A model generated the notes under the pieces. It was given only the letters and a program-made list of their open reading frames with translations, ran no database searches and was not told the DNA's origin. A DNA stretch of 64,000 nt, from the NCBI RefSeq assembly GCF_022678645.1, contig NZ_JALBWV010000015.1, forward strand, positions 89,891 to 153,890, written 5' to 3'. Shown one piece after another: positions 36,855 to 46,773 of the stretch. Every line of letters starts with the position of its first letter. Positions within the stretch are counted from its first letter, which is position 1. The stretch is from Saccharopolyspora soli. Its GTDB lineage: Bacteria; Actinomycetota; Actinomycetes; Mycobacteriales; Pseudonocardiaceae. The position numbers and the translations under genes were made by a program.

Positions 36855-37529
36855 TCAGGAGTTGCGCGGGGTTACCAGTCCGGATTCGTAGGCGAGGACC
36901 ACGAGCTGAGCGCGGTCCCGGGCGTGGAGCTTGGCCATGGCGCGGTTGATGTGGGTTTTCGCGGTCAGCGGACTGATCACCATGCGGTCGGCGATCTGGT
37001 CGTTGGACAGACCCTGCGCGACCAGGGTGACGGCCTCGCGCTCCCGGTTGGTCAGTTCCGTCAGCCCCGTATTGGTGCCGGTGTTGAGCGGCTGGTTGAC
37101 GTACCGGTTGATCAGCTTGCGGGTGATCGACGGTGCGAGCAGTGCGTCGCCGCGCGCGGCGACCCGCACGGCGACCCGCACGGCGTGCACGAAGTCTTCC
37201 GGCTGGATGTCCTTGACGAGGAATCCGGCGGCGCCGGCGCGCAGCGCGTTGAAGACGTATTCGTCCAAGCCGTAGTTGGTCAGGATGACGACGTGCACCG
37301 GGGCCAGGGTCGGATCCGCAGCGATGCGCCGGGTCGCCTCGATGCCGTCGATGACCGGCATCTGGATGTCGATGAGCGCGATGTCGGGCAGGTGTTGCCT
37401 GGCCAAGGCCAGGCCATCGCTGCCGTTGGCGGCCTCGGCCACCACCTCGATGTCGTCCTCGATGTCGAGGAGCGCGCGGAATCCGCTGCGAATGAGCGGC
37501 TGGTCGTCGACCAGCAGGACACGGATCAC
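36855..37529 (-). CDS. Two-component response regulator, NarL/FixJ family
   Basis: 224 aa. The receiver domain has the acidic pocket DD (8-9), phospho-acceptor Asp54 in ALIDIQMPVIDG, Thr/Ser in VVILTNYG and Lys in FLVKDIQPED (about 104). The C-terminal LuxR-type helix-turn-helix is LTNREREAVTLVAQGLSNDQ followed by IADRMVISPLTAKTHINRAM (about 152-195). The ATG overlaps the kinase stop by four bases. It probably controls the divergent DUF6223 gene and its own operon. Confidence 0.93.
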   Translation of the reverse strand: MIRVLLVDDQPLIRSGFRALLDIEDDIEVVAEAANGSDGLALARQHLPDIALIDIQMPVIDGIEATRRIAADPTLAPVHVVILTNYGLDEYVFNALRAGAAGFLVKDIQPEDFVHAVRVAVRVAARGDALLAPSITRKLINRYVNQPLNTGTNTGLTELTNREREAVTLVAQGLSNDQIADRMVISPLTAKTHINRAMAKLHARDRAQLVVLAYESGLVTPRNS

Positions 37530-38644
37530 GGCGTTTGTCCCACGGGAAGTTCGGCTTGGACGGTGAAGCCGCCCTCGCTGCGCGGTGCCGCCTGCAGGTG
37601 ACCTCCGAGGGCGGTGACTCGTTCGCGCATCCCGAGCAGCCCGACGCCGGGCACCGGCGCGGTGTCCGGCGTGGCCTTGCCGTCGTCATCGATCCGGATG
37701 ACCAGGGCGTCGGGACGGTAGTCGATCCGGATCGACGCGGTAGCGGCGGCGGCGTGACGGGCGATGTTGGTCAGCGACTCCTGAACGATCCGGTAAGCGG
37801 TCCGGTCCACAGCGGTCGGCACGTCGTTTCGGTGGCCCTCGATAGTCAGCTTCGTGTCCAGGCCGGTCGTCCGGGCCCGTTGCACCAGTTCCGGGACGTG
37901 GTCGAGCCCATGCGGCGGGTTCTTGCCGTCGTCGCGCAGCGCCTCCAGGGTCGCTCGCAGTTCCCGGGCCGCCTCACGACCGGCCTCCCGGATCGCCAGC
38001 AGAGCCTCCGGCACCTGTTCACCCCGCTTGCGGGCCAGGTGGACGGCGACTTCGGCCTGCACCTTGATGACGGATATCTGGTGGGTGAGCGAATCGTGCA
38101 ACTCCCGCGCGATGTGCAGCCGCTCCTCGTTGGCGCGGCGCCGTGCAGTCTCCTCTCTGGTGCGCTCGGCCTCGTCCGCCCGACGTTCAGCCTGTCGCAG
38201 CGCTTCACCCGCCGCACCGGCGGCGATCAGCCAGGCCAGTTGGAGGGCGTCCCGGGTATGCGTGAACGCCTCGCCCACGGTCCAGTCGTCGGGAGAGGCC
38301 AGCAGCGCGAGCGGAAGAGTGAGCAGCATGATCACCGAAGCCGCCACCGTGGCGATGCGGTGTCCGGCCCGTACCGCCGCGAACACCGCGAACAGATACG
38401 CGACGGCAGGAACGTCGAACCCGACGGCTTGGTAACCCAACACGCACAACCCGGTCCCGGCCAGCACGGTGACCGGAGCCAAGCGGTGCGCGGCCAGCGC
38501 CAGACCGCCGGTTGTCAAAAACGCGTAGCCCAGCGGGTCGAGACTCGTGGCGAGGTGTTGCCCGGACAGCCCGGAGACCAGCAGGATCGCCGCCACGCCG
38601 ACGGCGATCGCCCAGTCTCCGGCAACGATCCGTCCCCTGCTCAT
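37526..38644 (-). CDS. Sensor histidine kinase, NarL-type partner (HisKA_3)
   Basis: 372 aa. The first 150 residues hold five or six membrane helices with little extracellular sequence, suggesting it senses a membrane or cell-envelope state. The phospho-acceptor His183 is in HIARELHDSLTHQIS, the HisKA_3 dimerisation helix; the ATPase domain has RIVQESLTNIARHAAAA (N-box, about 285-300) and GVGLLGMRERVTALGG (G-box). ATG 38644 follows TAGGGT (38656-38651, minus strand) by six bases, so its transcript is probably leaderless. Operon with the response regulator. Confidence 0.92.
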   Translation of the reverse strand: MSRGRIVAGDWAIAVGVAAILLVSGLSGQHLATSLDPLGYAFLTTGGLALAAHRLAPVTVLAGTGLCVLGYQAVGFDVPAVAYLFAVFAAVRAGHRIATVAASVIMLLTLPLALLASPDDWTVGEAFTHTRDALQLAWLIAAGAAGEALRQAERRADEAERTREETARRRANEERLHIARELHDSLTHQISVIKVQAEVAVHLARKRGEQVPEALLAIREAGREAARELRATLEALRDDGKNPPHGLDHVPELVQRARTTGLDTKLTIEGHRNDVPTAVDRTAYRIVQESLTNIARHAAAATASIRIDYRPDALVIRIDDDGKATPDTAPVPGVGLLGMRERVTALGGHLQAAPRSEGGFTVQAELPVGQTP

Positions 38645-38650
38645 CCGTGC

Positions 38651-38753
38651 ACCCTAGCCGGATCTTCGCGCGGGAAAGTCCTCTGCACGGATGATCAGTC
38701 GGCTACCGCACACGCGGTACCTTCGCGGCTCCTGCGCCACCCGCGGTAGCCGA
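38651..38753. promoter_or_regulatory. Divergent promoter region of the two-component operon and DUF6223 gene
   Basis: TAGGGT at 38651-38656 (minus) is the -10 of the kinase operon. TCGGCTACCGC (38699-38709) and GCGGTAGCCGA (38743-38753) are perfect 11-bp inverted arms, with a related GCGGTACC half-site between them (about 38714). Three related half-sites between divergent genes make this a good candidate binding site for the response regulator. Confidence 0.5.
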
Positions 38754-38862
38754 ATGCGTCACCTGTGGCAGCGCGAAGTGTCCGCGTCAGCAGGACGACC
38801 GGCGGTGGGTCCGGCGGACATGATCAGGCGACATCCAGTCCTAGAAGGAGAAGGAGTACCTC

Positions 38863-39282
38863 ATGTCCGTCCGTCACCTGCTTGCCGCTGCCGCAGCCGC
38901 CCCGCTCGGAGTTTTCGAGTTTGCCACGCCAGCAGCCGCGGACGTTTTGGCCCAGCCGGACGCCACCGTTTACGGCTGGACCCCCGACCGAATCTGGGCC
39001 ACCTCGGCCGCGCTACTGGCGCTGGTTGGCATGGTCATCGGCGGGCTGGCTCGGGCTCGATCCGCCGGCCGTATCGGCAACGGCACCGGGGGACGGGGAG
39101 CCATCGCGGCTCTGGTGGCGGGGCTGATCGCCGTGGTCAACGGCGGGCTGGTGTTGGCCACCTCCGACGGTGGTCTCGGCACCGGCAACGGAATAGCCGG
39201 TGGCTACGTGGCCCTGGTGCTAGGGGTGATCGCCATGGTCGTCGGCGGGCTGACTCGGGCCCGCTCCCGCCGCACCGCCTGA
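38863..39282 (+). CDS. DUF6223 family membrane protein
   Basis: 139 aa with an N-terminal signal-like helix (LLAAAAAAPLGVFEF), a short exported stretch with the motif VYGWTPDRIW, and three further helices rich in Gly/Ala/Val separated by short basic loops (GGLARARSAGRIGNG; GGLTRARSRR at the C-terminus). I recognise the architecture as DUF6223, whose role is unknown. GGAGAAGGAG precedes the ATG. Members are often found next to NarL-type two-component systems, as here, which suggests that it is a regulated target or accessory sensor. Confidence 0.75.
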   Translation: MSVRHLLAAAAAAPLGVFEFATPAAADVLAQPDATVYGWTPDRIWATSAALLALVGMVIGGLARARSAGRIGNGTGGRGAIAALVAGLIAVVNGGLVLATSDGGLGTGNGIAGGYVALVLGVIAMVVGGLTRARSRRTA

Positions 39283-39383
39283 CCGGCGCACCGCAGCGCC
39301 GCTACTTCGCTGCATGCCAACGGCGCACCAGACGAATCCGCGGAGAATAGGCAAACTGCGGTGCAACTCTCCTTGGGTGATTG

Positions 39384-40370
39384 TCAGGCGTCGGCTTCGA
39401 GCATTTCCGCCGTGACCGCGGATTCGGTGTCCGGGACGCCGAGTTCGCGGGCGCGCTTGTCGGCCATCGCCAGCAGCCGCCGGATCCGACCGGCCACCGC
39501 GTCCTTGGTCATCGGCGGGTCCGCCAGCTGACCGAGCTCTTCCAGCGACGCCTGCCGGTGCGCCAGCCGCAGCCGACCCGCCATCGTCAGGTGGTCAGGA
39601 GCCGTCGGCCCCAACAACTCCAACGCCCGCTCCACCCGAGCCGCAGCAGCGACCGCGGCGCGCGCCGAGCGCCGCAGGTTGGCGTCGTCGAAGTTGGCCA
39701 GCCGGTTCGCGGTCGCCCGCACCTCGCGGCGCATCCGGCGCTCCTCCCAGGCCAGCACGCTGGAGTGCGCACCGAGCCGGGTCAGCAGCGCGCCGATCGC
39801 GTCGCCGTCGCGGACCACCACCCGGTCCGCGCCGCGCACCTCGCGCGACTTGGCCGCCACGCCGATCCGCCGTGCGGCCCCCACCAGGGCCAACGCCGCC
39901 TCCGGTCCTGGGCAGGTGACCTCCATCGACGACGACCGACCGGGTTCGGTCAGCGAGCCGTGCGCCAGGAACGCGCCGCGCCAAGCGGCCTCCGAATCGC
40001 ACGCCCCGCCGGAGACGACGTGCGCGGGCAGGCCGCGCACCGGACGGCCGCGCGGGTCGAGCAACCCCGTCTGCCGGGCCAGGCCCTCGCCGTCCTTGAC
40101 CACCCGCACCACGTACCTGGTGCCCTTGCGCAGTCCGCCGGAGGTGATCACGTGCACGTCGGAGTGGTGCCCGAACAGCTCGTGGATCTCCTTGCGCAGC
40201 CGACGCGCCGTGGAGCCGCTGTCCAACTCGGCCTCGATCACCACCCGGCCCGCAACGATGTGCAGCCCGCCAGCGAAGCGCAGCAACGAGGAGACCTCAG
40301 CCCGTCGGCAGCAGGTCTTGGTCACCGACAACCGACTCAACTCGTCCTTGACCGCCGGGGTCATCGCCAC
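39384..40370 (-). CDS. whiA: Sporulation/division regulator WhiA
   Basis: 328 aa. N-terminal LAGLIDADG-like domain ([36 protein letters not shown]) and C-terminal helix-turn-helix ([40 protein letters not shown]) both intact. In Streptomyces WhiA activates sporulation-septation genes with WhiB; it is conserved in most actinobacteria. The GTG start giving VAMT- matches the MAMT- beginning of homologues and overlaps yvcK by ten bases. In many relatives whiA is followed directly by gap; here a 3-kb two-component island intervenes. Confidence 0.97.
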   Translation of the reverse strand: MAMTPAVKDELSRLSVTKTCCRRAEVSSLLRFAGGLHIVAGRVVIEAELDSGSTARRLRKEIHELFGHHSDVHVITSGGLRKGTRYVVRVVKDGEGLARQTGLLDPRGRPVRGLPAHVVSGGACDSEAAWRGAFLAHGSLTEPGRSSSMEVTCPGPEAALALVGAARRIGVAAKSREVRGADRVVVRDGDAIGALLTRLGAHSSVLAWEERRMRREVRATANRLANFDDANLRRSARAAVAAAARVERALELLGPTAPDHLTMAGRLRLAHRQASLEELGQLADPPMTKDAVAGRIRRLLAMADKRARELGVPDTESAVTAEMLEADA

Positions 40371-41329
40371 AGGTCCGTCCTCCTCTCCAGTGCAGCCCGC
40401 AGGCTAGCCGCGAGCGCCCGCGAGTCGTGCCGTCCCGGCACCGCGGGCGCGGCGATCTTGTCCAGCAGAGTCTGCGCACCCAGCCCGGCGGCCGCAGCGC
40501 GGAGCCGGTCCGGGGTGGGCACCGAATCCGCGTCGGCCAACACCGCGTCGACTCGCAGCCGGGGTGCGTGCTGCGAGAGTACGTCGAGATGCTGTTCGGG
40601 TGAGAAACCCGCCGTCTCGCCCGGTTGTGGGACGAGGTTGAGCACCACGAACCGCCGTGCGGTGGTGCTCACCAGCGCCTCGTGCAGCTGCGGTACCAGC
40701 AGGTGCGGCAGCACGCTGGTGAACCACGAGCCGGGTCCGAGCAGCACCAGATCGGCGTCCAACACCGCCTGAACTGCCTGCGGACAGGCCGCCGGTTGGT
40801 CCGCACCGTTCGCGTGCAAACGAACTTGTTTCACCCTTCCGGGCGTACTGGCGATGGCCACCTGTCCCCGGATCGTGCGAACGGCGTCGGGGTCGGAATC
40901 CAGCCCGACGACGTCCGCGGACATGTCCAGCGGCACCGTCGACATCGGCAGCACCCGGCCCCGCACGCCGAGCAGCCGACATGCCTGGTCGAGCACCTCG
41001 ACCGGATCGCCCAGCACGTCGAGCAACCCGGCGAGCACGAGGTTGCCGACGGCGTGCCCGGCGAGCGCTCCGCTGCCGCCGAAGCGGTGCTCGAACACCC
41101 TCGACCACAGCTGCCCGTCGGAATCCGAGTCGGCCAGCGCGGCGAGCGCCTTGCGCAGGTCGCCCGGCGGCAGCATGCCCAGCTCGCGGCGCAGCCGACC
41201 GGATGATCCGCCGTCGTCGGCCACCGTCACCACCGCGGTCACGTCAGCGGTGATCCGGCGCAGCGCCGACAGCGTCGCCTGCAGTCCGTGTCCGCCCCCG
41301 AGCGCGACCGCGCGCAGCGGCGTCGTCAC
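40361..41329 (-). CDS. yvcK: YvcK/GlmR-family gluconeogenesis factor (CofD-like)
   Basis: 322 aa. CofD-like nucleotide-sugar-binding fold with [17 protein letters not shown] (about 7-23), [19 protein letters not shown] (about 33-51) and the [10 protein letters not shown] segment. In Bacillus and Mycobacterium the protein is a UDP-GlcNAc-responsive regulator of cell-wall precursor supply, needed on gluconeogenic substrates. GTG 41329 overlaps the rapZ stop by four bases. Part of the conserved uvrC-rapZ-yvcK-whiA operon. Confidence 0.94.
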   Translation of the reverse strand: MTTPLRAVALGGGHGLQATLSALRRITADVTAVVTVADDGGSSGRLRRELGMLPPGDLRKALAALADSDSDGQLWSRVFEHRFGGSGALAGHAVGNLVLAGLLDVLGDPVEVLDQACRLLGVRGRVLPMSTVPLDMSADVVGLDSDPDAVRTIRGQVAIASTPGRVKQVRLHANGADQPAACPQAVQAVLDADLVLLGPGSWFTSVLPHLLVPQLHEALVSTTARRFVVLNLVPQPGETAGFSPEQHLDVLSQHAPRLRVDAVLADADSVPTPDRLRAAAAGLGAQTLLDKIAAPAVPGRHDSRALAASLRAALERRTDLWR

Positions 41330-42204
41330 TCGCGCCCCAGGTCCCGATGCACCGTCTTGACCATCAGCCCGTCGTCCTCGGCCAGCCGACGGGCCAGCTC
41401 CTCGGCCAGCGCCACGCTGCGGTGCTTTCCGCCCGTGCAGCCCAGCGCCAACGTCAGGTAGCGCTTGCCCTCGCGGTGGTAGCCCGCCCCGACCAGCCGC
41501 AGCAGCTGCTGGTAGCTCTGCAGGAACTCCTCGGCGCCCTCCTGGCCGAGCACGTAGTTGCGGACCTCGTCGTCGAGGCCGTTGAACTCGCGCAGCTCCG
41601 GGATCCAGAACGGGTTGGGCAGGAACCGGCAGTCCATCACCAGATCGGCGTCCATCGGCAGACCGTACTTGTAGCCGAAGGACAGCACGGTGAGCCGGGT
41701 CCGGGTGCTGGCTTCGGTGCCGAAGGCGTCCTCGATCTTGGACCGCAACTGGTGCACCGACAGGCTGGTGGTGTCCAGGATCAGGTCGGCCTCGGAACGC
41801 AGCTTGGACAGCAACGAGCGCTCCGCGGCGATCCCGTCGGCCAGTCGGCCCTCGCCCTGCAACGGGTGGCTGCGCCGCACCTGTTCGAAGCGGCGGATCA
41901 ACACCTCGTCGGTGGCCTCCAGGAACAGCACCTTCGGCTTGTAGCCGCGGGCGTCCAGGTCCTTGATGACCGCTCCCAGGTCTTCGGTGAACGCCCGGCT
42001 GCGCACGTCCATCACCACGGCGACGCGGGTGACCGCGCCGCTGGAGCGCGCCCCCAGCTCCACCATGGTGGCGATCAGTTCCGGTGGCAGATTGTCCACC
42101 ACGAACCAGCCCAGGTCCTCCAGGCATTTGGCCGCGGTGCTGCGTCCCGCCCCGGACAGGCCGCTGACCACGGCGACCTCGATGCCCGACTGCTCGTCAG
42201 TCAC
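41326..42204 (-). CDS. rapZ: RapZ (YvcJ) family nucleotide-binding protein
   Basis: 292 aa. The P-loop reads [10 protein letters not shown] (about 15-24), with Arg where most P-loops have Lys, as is seen in actinobacterial members. [13 protein letters not shown] and the C-terminal [20 protein letters not shown] (about 257-276) are family hallmarks. In E. coli RapZ brings RNase E to the GlmZ small RNA; actinobacteria lack GlmZ, so here a role in cell-wall precursor sensing with YvcK is more likely (inference). Overlaps uvrC by eight bases. Confidence 0.94.
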   Translation of the reverse strand: MTDEQSGIEVAVVSGLSGAGRSTAAKCLEDLGWFVVDNLPPELIATMVELGARSSGAVTRVAVVMDVRSRAFTEDLGAVIKDLDARGYKPKVLFLEATDEVLIRRFEQVRRSHPLQGEGRLADGIAAERSLLSKLRSEADLILDTTSLSVHQLRSKIEDAFGTEASTRTRLTVLSFGYKYGLPMDADLVMDCRFLPNPFWIPELREFNGLDDEVRNYVLGQEGAEEFLQSYQQLLRLVGAGYHREGKRYLTLALGCTGGKHRSVALAEELARRLAEDDGLMVKTVHRDLGRE

Positions 42205-44203
42205 TGCTCTCCCCTTCAGCGTTGTCGGCGCCGGGCTCGGCCCGGTCGTCCGGCACCGGGCGTCGCCCGGCTCCCCCGTCGGCCGCCAACGCCGAGTGCA
42301 CGGTCTCGGCGGTGTGGCGGCCGATTCCCGGGACCGCGGCGATCTCGTCCACCCCGGCCTCGCGCAGTTTGCGCACCGAGCCGAAGTGCTTGAGCAGCGC
42401 CGCGCGGCGAGTTTCGCCCAATCCCGGAATCGTGTCCAATGTGGAGCTTGTCATGCGCTTGGAGCGCTTCTTGCGGTGGTAGCTGATAGCGAAGCGGTGC
42501 GCCTCGTCGCGGACCCGTTGCAGCAGGTAGAGCGCTTCGCTGGTGCGCGGCAGGATCACCGGGTCCGGGTCGGCGGGCAACCACACCTCCTCCAGCCGCT
42601 TGGCCAGCCCGATCACCGCGACGTCGGTGATGCCGAGTTCGGTGAGCGCATCGGCCGCGGCGTTGGCCTGCGGCGCTCCGCCGTCGATGACCAGCAGGTT
42701 CGGCGGGTAGGCGAACTTGCGCGGGCGGCCGGTGTCCGGGTCGATGGCCGCGCCGATCTGATCCGCTCCGGTCTTGCCGGTCTCGCTGAGGTAGCGGTGG
42801 AAGCGGCGGCGCACCACCTCGTCGATCGACCCGACGTCGCCGCCCGCGGCGCCCTCCCGGACCTCGAAGCGGCGGTACTCGGACTTGCGCGGCACGCCGT
42901 CCTCGAACACCACCAGCGACGCCACCACGTCGCTGCCCTGCACGTGGCTGACGTCGACGCACTCGATCCGCAGCGGCGCGGTGTCCAGGCCCAGCCCTTC
43001 CTGCAACTCCTGCAACGCGGCCGAACGCGCGGTGAGATCACCGGCGCGGCGCAGCTTGTACTGCTGGAAGGCTTCCTTGGCGTTGCGCTCGACGGTTTCC
43101 ATCAGCGCGCGCTTGTCGCCGCGCTGCGGCACCCGGAGGCTCACCCGGCTGCCGCGCAGCTCGCTGAGCCACCCGGCGATCGCGTCGGCGTCGGCGGGCG
43201 GCTGCGGCACCAGGACTTCGCGCGGCACCGGGCTGCCACCCGCGTCGGCCTGCTCGGCCAGCGCTGCCTGCTCGCCGTAGAACTGGGTGAGGAATTGGGC
43301 GGTCAGCGTGGCGGTGTCAGTTTCCTCCACCTTGTCGATGACCCAGCCGCGCTGGCCGCGCACCCGGCCGCCGCGGATGTGGAAAACCTGCACGGCCGCG
43401 GCGAGCTCGTCCTCGGCGAAGGCGACCACGTCGGCGTCAGTGCCGTCGCCGAGCACCACGGCCTGCTTCTCCATCGCGCGTCGGAGGGCCTCGAGGTCGT
43501 CGCGCAGCCGGGCGGCGCGCTCGAACTCCAGCTCGGCGGAGGCCGACTGCATCTCCTTGTCCAGCTTGCGCATCAGCTGATCGGTGTGCCCGGCCAGGAA
43601 GTCGCAGAAGTCCTCGACGATCGACCGGTGCTCGTCGGCGCTGACCCGGCCGACGCACGGCGCGGAGCACTTGCCGATGTAGCCGAGCAGGCAGGGGCGG
43701 CCGATCTGCGAGTGCCGCTTGAACACCCCGCCGGAGCAGGTGCGCGCCGGGAACACCCGCAGCAGCAGGTCCAACGTCTCGCGGATCGCCCACGCGTGCG
43801 CGTACGGCCCGAAGTAGCGCACGCCCTTGCGGCGCGGGCCCCGGTAGACGTGCAGTCGCGGGAACTCCTCGTGCAGCGTCACCGCCAGCACCGGGTACGA
43901 CTTGTCGTCGCGGTAGCGGACGTTGAACCTCGGGTCGTACTCCTTGATCCAGGAGTACTCCAGCTGCAGAGCCTCGACTTCGGTGCCGACGACGGTCCAC
44001 TGCACGCCGGTGGCCGTGGTGACCATCTGCCGGGTGCGCGGGTGCAGCCCGGCGAGGTCGGCGAAGTACGACGACAGCCTGCTGCGCAGGCTTTTCGCCT
44101 TGCCGACGTAGATCACTCGGCCGCTGGCGTCGTGGAACCGGTAGACGCCGGGGGCGTCCGGGATCGTGCCAGGCGCTGGTCGGTAGGTGGACGGATCGGC
44201 CAC
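42197..44203 (-). CDS. uvrC: Excinuclease ABC subunit C
   Basis: 668 aa. Nucleotide-excision repair nuclease that cuts on both sides of a lesion after UvrAB loading. N-terminal GIY-YIG domain ([20 protein letters not shown], about 19-38), a central UVR segment for UvrB binding ([20 protein letters not shown], about 210-229), the RNase H-like C-terminal nuclease ([18 protein letters not shown]) and the helix-hairpin-helix end ([20 protein letters not shown]). GTG start at 44203. First gene of the operon continuing to whiA. Confidence 0.97.
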   Translation of the reverse strand: MADPSTYRPAPGTIPDAPGVYRFHDASGRVIYVGKAKSLRSRLSSYFADLAGLHPRTRQMVTTATGVQWTVVGTEVEALQLEYSWIKEYDPRFNVRYRDDKSYPVLAVTLHEEFPRLHVYRGPRRKGVRYFGPYAHAWAIRETLDLLLRVFPARTCSGGVFKRHSQIGRPCLLGYIGKCSAPCVGRVSADEHRSIVEDFCDFLAGHTDQLMRKLDKEMQSASAELEFERAARLRDDLEALRRAMEKQAVVLGDGTDADVVAFAEDELAAAVQVFHIRGGRVRGQRGWVIDKVEETDTATLTAQFLTQFYGEQAALAEQADAGGSPVPREVLVPQPPADADAIAGWLSELRGSRVSLRVPQRGDKRALMETVERNAKEAFQQYKLRRAGDLTARSAALQELQEGLGLDTAPLRIECVDVSHVQGSDVVASLVVFEDGVPRKSEYRRFEVREGAAGGDVGSIDEVVRRRFHRYLSETGKTGADQIGAAIDPDTGRPRKFAYPPNLLVIDGGAPQANAAADALTELGITDVAVIGLAKRLEEVWLPADPDPVILPRTSEALYLLQRVRDEAHRFAISYHRKKRSKRMTSSTLDTIPGLGETRRAALLKHFGSVRKLREAGVDEIAAVPGIGRHTAETVHSALAADGGAGRRPVPDDRAEPGADNAEGESSD

Positions 44204-44246
44204 GTCCCCACCCTACGTCCGGGGCCCGACCACGCGGATCTAGAGG

Positions 44247-44438
44247 CTGTCTTGAAAGTGATTTGCGTGGCGGTGCGGGTGGCGGAACCTCAGAGGCTTT
44301 CTCGGCTCCGGGATCCCCGACATCATGCCGATACACCACGTCGGGGCTGTCCTCGCGGGGAGAACCCCACAGGGGTGGGCACCGTGAACCCGCGGCGGTG
44401 CAAGCTGAGTCCCACACCACAAGCGGCTACCGCCGCTT
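44247..44438 (-). repeat. MITE-like intergenic structured element, copy R4 (rearranged)
   Basis: Opposite orientation to R1/R3. Hairpin AAGCGGC-TACC-GCCGCTT (44421-44438) at one end; TTTGCGTGGCGGTGCGGGT at the other, preceded by TGTCTT as in R2. Arm CTCAGAGGCTTTCTCG (44289-44304) is intact, but the opposing arm is replaced by a G/C-rich insertion with CCCC-ACA-GGGG. It lies in the divergent uvrC/MBL-hydrolase gap. Confidence 0.7.
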
Positions 44439-44544
44439 ACAAAAACAGACCCCAGGTGCGGCCGTGCACCACGGGGCGGCTCGGCAAGGCACACTTGCTG
44501 CAACGCCTGTGATCATGCTTCGCGCCTGTGCTGGGAGGTCAGCC

Positions 44545-45483
44545 GTGCACATCGAGAACGCCCATCCCGACCGCGCGACGTTGTCCGAGGTCGGTCCCGG
44601 AGTACACGCGTGGGTTCAGCCCGACGGCTCGTGGTGGATCAACAACGCGGGCGCGGTGCTCGGCGACGACGGCATCGTGCTCGTCGACACCTGCGCCACC
44701 GCGCAGCGCACCCACCGGTTCCTGGACGCGGTGCGCGACGCTGGCGGGGACGCGCCGATCCGGTTCGCGGTGAACACCCACCTGCACGGTGACCACACCC
44801 ATGGCAACGCCCTGCTGCCGGACTCGACTGTCCTCATCGGACATTCCGAGACCCGTGCGGGGATCCTGGCCGACACGTTGCTCACGAACTTGCCGCCGGT
44901 GTGGCAGCCGTCGCCGGAGTGGGGCATCAGCGAACACCGCGCGCCGACGGTGGTACTGCAGGATTCGCTCACCCTGCACAACGGTGACCGCCGGATCGAA
45001 CTGCACCACCCCGGCCACGCCGCGCACACGCCGGGCGACGTGGTGGTGTGGGTCCCCGACGCCGAGGTGCTGTTCACCGGTGACCTGATCTTCCACGGCG
45101 TCACGCCGCTGGTGTTCATGGGCTCGGTGGAGGGTGCGCTGAAGTCGCTGGACTGGCTTGCCGGCTTCGCCGCCGCGACGGTGGTGCCCGGTCACGGCTC
45201 GCTGCTGCCGGGCTCGGCGTTCCCGCGAGTGCTCGAAGACCACGCCCGCTACTACCGCTTCGTACTCGACACCGCACGCCAAGCCCGAACCGACGGCCTC
45301 ACCCCGCTGGAGGCGGCCCAGCGCTGCGACCTCGGCGAGTTCGCGGCCTGGCCGGACCGCGAACGAATCGTCCTGAACCTGCACCGCGCCTACGCCGACG
45401 CGGACGACACGGAACTCGACCTCCTCGCAGCCTTCACCGACGCGATCACCTACAACGGCGGCCCCCTCAACTGCGCCGTCTGA
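44545..45483 (+). CDS. MBL-fold metallo-hydrolase
   Basis: 312 aa, no signal peptide. The metal-binding motif is NTHLHGDHTHG (about 85-95), with further ligands His in HPGHAAHTPGD (about 157), Asp in LFTGDLIFHG (about 178) and His in VVPGHGSLLPG (about 216). This is the glyoxalase II/SoxH-like layout, expected to bind two Zn and hydrolyse a thioester or similar bond. The substrate cannot be assigned. GTG 44545 is supported by GGGAGGTC upstream; longer frames run into repeat R4. Ends 13 nt before palindrome copy G. Confidence 0.86.
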   Translation: MHIENAHPDRATLSEVGPGVHAWVQPDGSWWINNAGAVLGDDGIVLVDTCATAQRTHRFLDAVRDAGGDAPIRFAVNTHLHGDHTHGNALLPDSTVLIGHSETRAGILADTLLTNLPPVWQPSPEWGISEHRAPTVVLQDSLTLHNGDRRIELHHPGHAAHTPGDVVVWVPDAEVLFTGDLIFHGVTPLVFMGSVEGALKSLDWLAGFAAATVVPGHGSLLPGSAFPRVLEDHARYYRFVLDTARQARTDGLTPLEAAQRCDLGEFAAWPDRERIVLNLHRAYADADDTELDLLAAFTDAITYNGGPLNCAV

Positions 45484-45496
45484 ACGGTTTTTCGGG

Positions 45497-45543
45497 GTGA
45501 GGGGCACCCTTTACCAAGTAAGTTGGTAAAGGGTGCCCCTCAC
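45497..45543. repeat. 47-bp dispersed palindrome, copy G
   Basis: Arms with GGGGCACCCTTTACC and GGTAAAGGGTGCCCC around AAGTAAGTT, between the converging MBL-hydrolase and GH172 genes (13 and 17 nt from their stops). The inner stem TTTACC/GGTAAA differs from copy D (TTCACC/GGTGAA) on both strands, a clean compensatory change. Confidence 0.87.
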
Positions 45544-45560
45544 TCATCACCCGATCAGGA

Positions 45561-46640
45561 TCACAGCGGGCGGGGGAGGCGTTGGTCGACTGGGGCGAGG
45601 GTGACCGGTAGGGCTGGGAGGGTTTGGTACCAGTAGGCCACTGAGGACACGTCGTCGGAGCGCTTGTTCGCGTGCCCGTGCTCGATGGTGACCTTGATGG
45701 ACCGTTCGAAGACCACCGGATCCTCCACGTGGAACCGGTAGTACGACACCTGCCCGCTCCAGTTCGGTCCGCCCGGCATGGTCAACCCGTGGTATGGCGC
45801 CTGGTACGGCTGGGTCGGGCACCACGCCGTGTTGAAGTAGTCCTCGGTGCCGGTGCCGTGCAGCCGCGGTGGCCAGGGTTCGCCGTCGATGAAGAACATG
45901 TCGTCGCCCTCGCCGTACCAGTTCCAGTCGGTGGTTTGGCGCAGGTTGTGCACGTTGAGGACGGTGCCGACGTAGTGCCCCCGCCCCTCGGCTTCCAGCA
46001 GCACGTAGTTGCCCGCGCCGTCGGTGTTGGTGCCGCCGAAGAGGAATTCGTCGTTGGTCTGCTCGCCCTGCTCGACGCCGTCGGTGGGGTTCTGCCGACG
46101 CCACTGCGCGTGGAAATAGCCCAGTTCCGGGTCCACGTCGGCGTAGGTCTCGTAGTCGATGTAGTAGTAGAAGGTCACCGGCTTGGTGCTCATCTCGCTG
46201 ATCAGCTCGAACCGGGCGCGTCCGGCGAAGGGCATCGCGAACCAGCAGTTGAAGCCCTTGCCGTCCTGCGGGCTCATCTGCAGTGGCGCGGACACGAAGT
46301 TGGCGCTGCGACCGTGGCCCATGCCGAAGAAATCCCCCAGCGGCACCAGCACGGCCGGTTGTGGCGAGTCGTCCCAGGTGATCTTCAGCACCAGCCGCCG
46401 GAGGTAGTCGCCCTCGACCTCGGCCCGCTGACCGAGGTGGTCGACCGCGACGGTGCACCAGATGTGGGTGATCACGCCAGGTCCGGGGATGTTGGCCAGT
46501 TCCCTGGTTTCGCCCGGCTCGATGCGCATGTTGTCGGTGTTTCCGCCAGTGTGGTCCCAACTGGACACCCGGCCGCGCCGACTGCGCCGAAGCCGGGGCA
46601 GATCCCGCAGACTGCTGCCGAAAGATCCGTATCCGGACAA
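45561..46640 (-). CDS. GH172 family (DUF2961) glycoside hydrolase-like protein
   Basis: 359 aa, double jelly-roll. Signature segments are VSSWDHTGGNTDNMRIEPGE (about 28-47), PGVITHIWCTVAVD, GDFFGMGHG (about 113), NTDGAGNYVLLEAEGRGHYVG and LHGTGTEDYFNTAWCPTQ (about 265-282, whose Glu-Asp is at the active site in characterised members). Known GH172 enzymes act on fructofuranosides or on alpha-D-arabinofuranosides, including mycobacterial arabinan. Arabinogalactan occurs in this bacterial order, so arabinan is a reasonable but unproven substrate. No secretion signal is seen. A TTG start at 46640 is chosen because GGAGGAAG lies directly upstream; other starts would add an atypical extension. Confidence 0.88.
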   Translation of the reverse strand: MSGYGSFGSSLRDLPRLRRSRRGRVSSWDHTGGNTDNMRIEPGETRELANIPGPGVITHIWCTVAVDHLGQRAEVEGDYLRRLVLKITWDDSPQPAVLVPLGDFFGMGHGRSANFVSAPLQMSPQDGKGFNCWFAMPFAGRARFELISEMSTKPVTFYYYIDYETYADVDPELGYFHAQWRRQNPTDGVEQGEQTNDEFLFGGTNTDGAGNYVLLEAEGRGHYVGTVLNVHNLRQTTDWNWYGEGDDMFFIDGEPWPPRLHGTGTEDYFNTAWCPTQPYQAPYHGLTMPGGPNWSGQVSYYRFHVEDPVVFERSIKVTIEHGHANKRSDDVSSVAYWYQTLPALPVTLAPVDQRLPRPL

Positions 46641-46773
46641 GACTTCCTCCCCAGTAGTAGTTGTGCTCCGGATCACTTCTACCACGCACGCAACCACCTC
46701 CGATGCGACTTCGCTGTCCGACGGGCGCGGAAGTTCCGTCCAGCAAACGGAATCGGCCCTGCGCCGCGGCCCG

